Below, one piece after another: positions 5,169-6,553 of a stretch of DNA of 6,553 nucleotides. A program made the translations under genes and the position numbers. This DNA is from an uncultured Micrococcales bacterium (GTDB lineage Bacteria > Actinomycetota > Actinomycetes > Actinomycetales > Microbacteriaceae), in contig CALFOB010000042.1 in the NCBI GenBank assembly GCA_937919125.1, positions 1 through 6,553 of the forward strand, written 5' to 3'. The notes below the pieces were generated by a model. That model searched no databases. It was not told the DNA's origin and was given only the letters and a program-made list of their open reading frames with translations. Position 1 is the first letter of the stretch. Every line of letters begins with the position of its first letter.

Positions 5169-5714
5169 ATGGAAATCAAGAGACTAAACGTTGATACTCT
5201 TGATGACTTCTTGGCCTACTTTGACCACAGAGCTTTTCTGGAAGACCCTAACTGGGATGGTTGTTACTGTCAGTTCTACTTGAATACTCCTGAACAGAAC
5301 TCTCTTGAGGGAGACAAGACAGAAGTAAATAGAGCTTCTGCTTGTTCAAGAGTTGAAACAGGTGACATGGATGGCTACCTTGCTTATGAGGGGGACAAGG
5401 TTGTTGGCTGGTGCGCAGCTGGTAGTTCTCTTTTGTATCCAGGATTACCTGGAGCAGATGAAAAGGTAGCTCGCATTCTTTGCTTTAATGTTGATCCAGA
5501 CAGACGAGGTCAGGGTGTGTCAGGTCAGATGCTTGATTTGATTCTTGAAGACTTAAGTTCAAGAGGCTTTGAAGCAGCTGAGGCGGGACCTAACCGGAAC
5601 TCTTACTCAAATAAGAGCTACAGAGGCTCTTTTGAGATGTTCAGCAAAAGAGGCTTTGAACCTGTAGCGGAACTAGACGATGGATTTGTTTTGGTTCGTA
5701 AATACTTGATCTAG
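5169..5714 (+). CDS. GNAT-family N-acetyltransferase
   Basis: This is an acetyl-CoA-dependent N-acetyltransferase of the GNAT fold, 181 residues from the chosen start. Strand beta4 and motif A read RILCFNVDPDRRGQGVSGQML at about 102-122, with RRGQG (112-116) forming the pyrophosphate-binding loop; the usual second glycine or alanine is Ser118. The C-terminal FSKRGFEPV (158-166) is the familiar lY.k.GFe segment. Near the N-terminus WDGCYCQFY (29-37) carries a C-x-C pair seen in one subgroup of GNATs. The acceptor is unknown. The frame is open to 5118, but that ATG lies inside the DUF1761 gene and adds a non-homologous, Cys-rich stretch, so the ATG at 5169 is preferred. There is no Shine-Dalgarno; translation may be coupled to the gene ending at 5160. 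It converges with the acidic-protein gene, three bases apart. Confidence 0.9.
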   Translation: MEIKRLNVDTLDDFLAYFDHRAFLEDPNWDGCYCQFYLNTPEQNSLEGDKTEVNRASACSRVETGDMDGYLAYEGDKVVGWCAAGSSLLYPGLPGADEKVARILCFNVDPDRRGQGVSGQMLDLILEDLSSRGFEAAEAGPNRNSYSNKSYRGSFEMFSKRGFEPVAELDDGFVLVRKYLI

Positions 5715-5717
5715 TTC

Positions 5718-6170
5718 TTAGTCGTCATCTTCATCGTCTTCGTCGTGATCACCGTGGTGCTCATCGCCGTATGAATCGTCATCAGAATCTTCATCTTCAT
5801 ATTCTTCATCTTCGTCGTCATCGCCGCCTCCAAAGTTCAAAGGAGGAACGACAGGGACAATCGGCTTAGGGGTGGAAGTTGGTGTTGGTGTTGGTGTTGA
5901 AGTTGGTGTTGAGGTTGGAGCTGGGGTCACCACGACAAATGGTGTCTGCGAAACGATTTCTTCAGAAGGGCTTGCAGGAATAGTTCCATCAACTAGAGGT
6001 GCAGGTGTTTCACTCGGAATCTTTGGGGCCAGACCTGGGTCCACGACCTGTGTAATGTTTGAAGGGCTCATCTCAGATGAAGAAGTATTGGCCATCACGG
6101 CAAAGGTTGAACTACCTACGGCTGTGGCTGCAATAACTAGGCTGGCAATTGCTGAACTTGAAATACTCAT
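5718..6170 (-). CDS. Probable exported protein with Thr/Pro linker and highly acidic tail
   Basis: I do not recognise a family for this 150-residue protein. Its parts in order are: a hydrophobic N-terminus (about 5-27, small residues, ending FAVMA) that looks like a signal peptide or membrane anchor cleaved after Ala27; a Ser/Pro-rich stretch; a Thr-Pro repeat linker (about 82-103); a short VPVVPPLNFGGG spacer; and a C-terminal tail (117-150) in which 25 of 34 residues are Asp or Glu and 3 are His. The signal lacks the usual Lys/Arg at its start, which is odd. There is no LPxTG sorting motif. The ATG has AGAGG upstream with seven bases between, and an in-frame TAA just before, so the start is well supported. 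A role in cation binding or at the cell surface is only inferred from composition. Confidence 0.75.
   Translation of the reverse strand: MSISSSAIASLVIAATAVGSSTFAVMANTSSSEMSPSNITQVVDPGLAPKIPSETPAPLVDGTIPASPSEEIVSQTPFVVVTPAPTSTPTSTPTPTPTSTPKPIVPVVPPLNFGGGDDDEDEEYEDEDSDDDSYGDEHHGDHDEDDEDDD
5862..5927 (-). repeat. Thr-Pro/Thr-Ser codon repeat within the exported acidic protein
   Basis: The linker at residues 82-103 is a run of TP, AP and ST units encoded by imperfect six-base repeats (plus strand GTTGGT-like, 5877-5920). Such tracts form extended, often glycosylated linkers in exported actinobacterial proteins. The tract may vary in length by slippage, and its plus-strand reading gives a spurious Val-Gly repeat frame. 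Confidence 0.7.
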
Positions 6171-6177
6171 TATGAAA

Positions 6178-6182
6178 CCTCT
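6178..6182 (-). promoter_or_regulatory. Ribosome binding site of the acidic exported protein
   Basis: AGAGG on the minus strand lies seven bases before the ATG at 6168-6170. It shows that this low-complexity frame has a real start signal, which argues for expression. Confidence 0.6.
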
Positions 6183-6215
6183 TTTCGCTTACAACCTAAG
6201 CCTACTAACTGAAAG

Positions 6216-6244
6216 CAGCATGCCTACAGTCTGTGTTTATGCTG
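6216..6244. other. Weak inverted repeat between the dehydrogenase and acidic-protein genes
   Basis: CAGCAT (6216-6221) pairs with ATGCTG (6239-6244), and the loop contains a second small palindrome, ACAGTCTGT. It lies 8 bases beyond the dehydrogenase stop, but it has no T-tract after it on the minus strand. It is possibly a weak terminator or operator. The rest of the 81-base gap holds nothing I recognise. Confidence 0.2.
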
Positions 6245-6251
6245 TGTGTTT

Positions 6252-6502
6252 CTAGAACTCAGAGCTGGCTATTACTGGCTTACCTTCTTTGATTCCAGCC
6301 AGTAAAACACTGACAACATGGCCAGCTGTCATACCTTCAGGGAAAGCAGGGGCAGAGCCAAAGATAGCTCTGGAGGCTAACCCAGTCTCGGTATGCCCAG
6401 GCTTAGCATCTGTGACCTGAATCTTGTCTCTGCGGAACTCTTGAGTGATTGTTGCAAGGTAACTAGCGTGAGCAGTTTTTGAAACTGTGTAGGCAGACAT
6501 TC
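6252..6502 (-). CDS. Short-chain dehydrogenase/reductase, C-terminal fragment truncated at the contig end
   Basis: This is the C-terminal third of a classical SDR, an NAD(P)-dependent oxidoreductase. The active-site Y-x-x-x-K is present as YTVSK (Tyr4 and Lys8, counting from the codon at 6498-6500). It is followed by the helix AHASYLATITQEF, the cofactor-contacting PGHTETGL segment (34-41), and the closing GKPVIASSEF. SDRs have about 240-260 residues, so the nucleotide-binding GxxxGxG half and the catalytic Ser are missing. The loss is not biological: the reading frame runs straight into adapter sequence at 6503. The ATG at 6498-6500 is therefore an internal methionine, not the start. The substrate is unknown. 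Confidence 0.85.
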
Positions 6503-6553
6503 AGATCGGAAGAGCACACGTCTGAACTCCAGTCACTAGCTTGTATCTCGTAT
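6503..6553 (+). other. Illumina TruSeq adapter contamination at the contig end
   Basis: The sequence begins with AGATCGGAAGAGC and continues through the full 34-base TruSeq index-adapter stem, ending in CCAGTCAC at 6536. It then has an 8-base index, TAGCTTGT (6537-6544), and the start of the next adapter segment, ATCTCGTAT (6545-6553). This is library-preparation sequence left in the assembly and should be trimmed. Genomic DNA ends at about 6502. Confidence 0.98.

Noticed and set aside
5877..5920. Short tandem repeats as a possible CRISPR or regulatory array
   Set aside because: The units are imperfect six-base repeats without spacers and are explained as Thr-Pro codons of the exported protein.
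5872..6255. 127-codon plus-strand frame beginning with a Val-Gly repeat
   Set aside because: The repeat is the complement of the Thr-Pro codons of the minus-strand protein, which has a ribosome site, a signal-like N-terminus and a sensible start.
6498..6500. ATG as the start of a small complete protein
   Set aside because: The fragment starts within the SDR active-site region (Y-x-x-x-K at residues 4-8) and abuts adapter sequence, so this is an internal Met codon.

Overview
This 6.5 kb stretch looks like the end of a draft contig from a low-GC actinobacterium. GC is roughly in the mid-40s by eye, and AGA, CTA and other A/T-ending codons are common. The actinobacterial call rests on the long class II aldolase paired with a FruK/LacC-type kinase, and on several genes that start a few bases after a TAnnnT box with no Shine-Dalgarno sequence, as leaderless actinobacterial genes do. 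A small planktonic member of Micrococcales is a plausible but unproven source. By eye I see no transposase, CRISPR array, tRNA or rRNA, and no gene-free stretch longer than about 110 bases.

Layout. Positions 1-1938 (minus strand) hold a two-gene sugar-phosphate operon: a PfkB-family phosphofructokinase followed 10 bases later by a class II fructose-1,6-bisphosphate aldolase that runs off the left edge. The kinase's likely product, fructose-1,6-bisphosphate, is the aldolase's substrate. A candidate extended -10 promoter and a small palindrome precede the operon. Positions 2045-2623 (minus) hold a DEDDh 3'-5' exonuclease like the DNA polymerase III epsilon domain, divergent from ychF (2691-3764, plus), a complete and canonical Obg-related ATPase. 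The 67 bases between them carry two candidate leaderless promoters, a palindrome and a duplicated start sequence.

Positions 3771-5714 hold small accessory-type enzymes: a VOC (glyoxalase-fold) protein on minus, then an AHSA1/SRPBCC protein, a DUF1761 membrane protein and a GNAT acetyltransferase on plus. Their joint role is not evident. Positions 5718-6170 (minus) encode a probable exported protein with a Thr/Pro-repeat linker and an extremely acidic C-terminus. Positions 6252-6502 (minus) hold the C-terminal part of a short-chain dehydrogenase.

The last 51 bases (6503-6553) are not biological: they match the Illumina TruSeq adapter with an 8-base index. The dehydrogenase is therefore cut by a sequencing artefact, and its apparent ATG at 6498-6500 is an internal methionine codon.

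I do not see a convincing previously undescribed system. The items most worth a second look are the adapter junction, the repeated leaderless-promoter pattern, the ychF leader architecture and the acidic exported protein.
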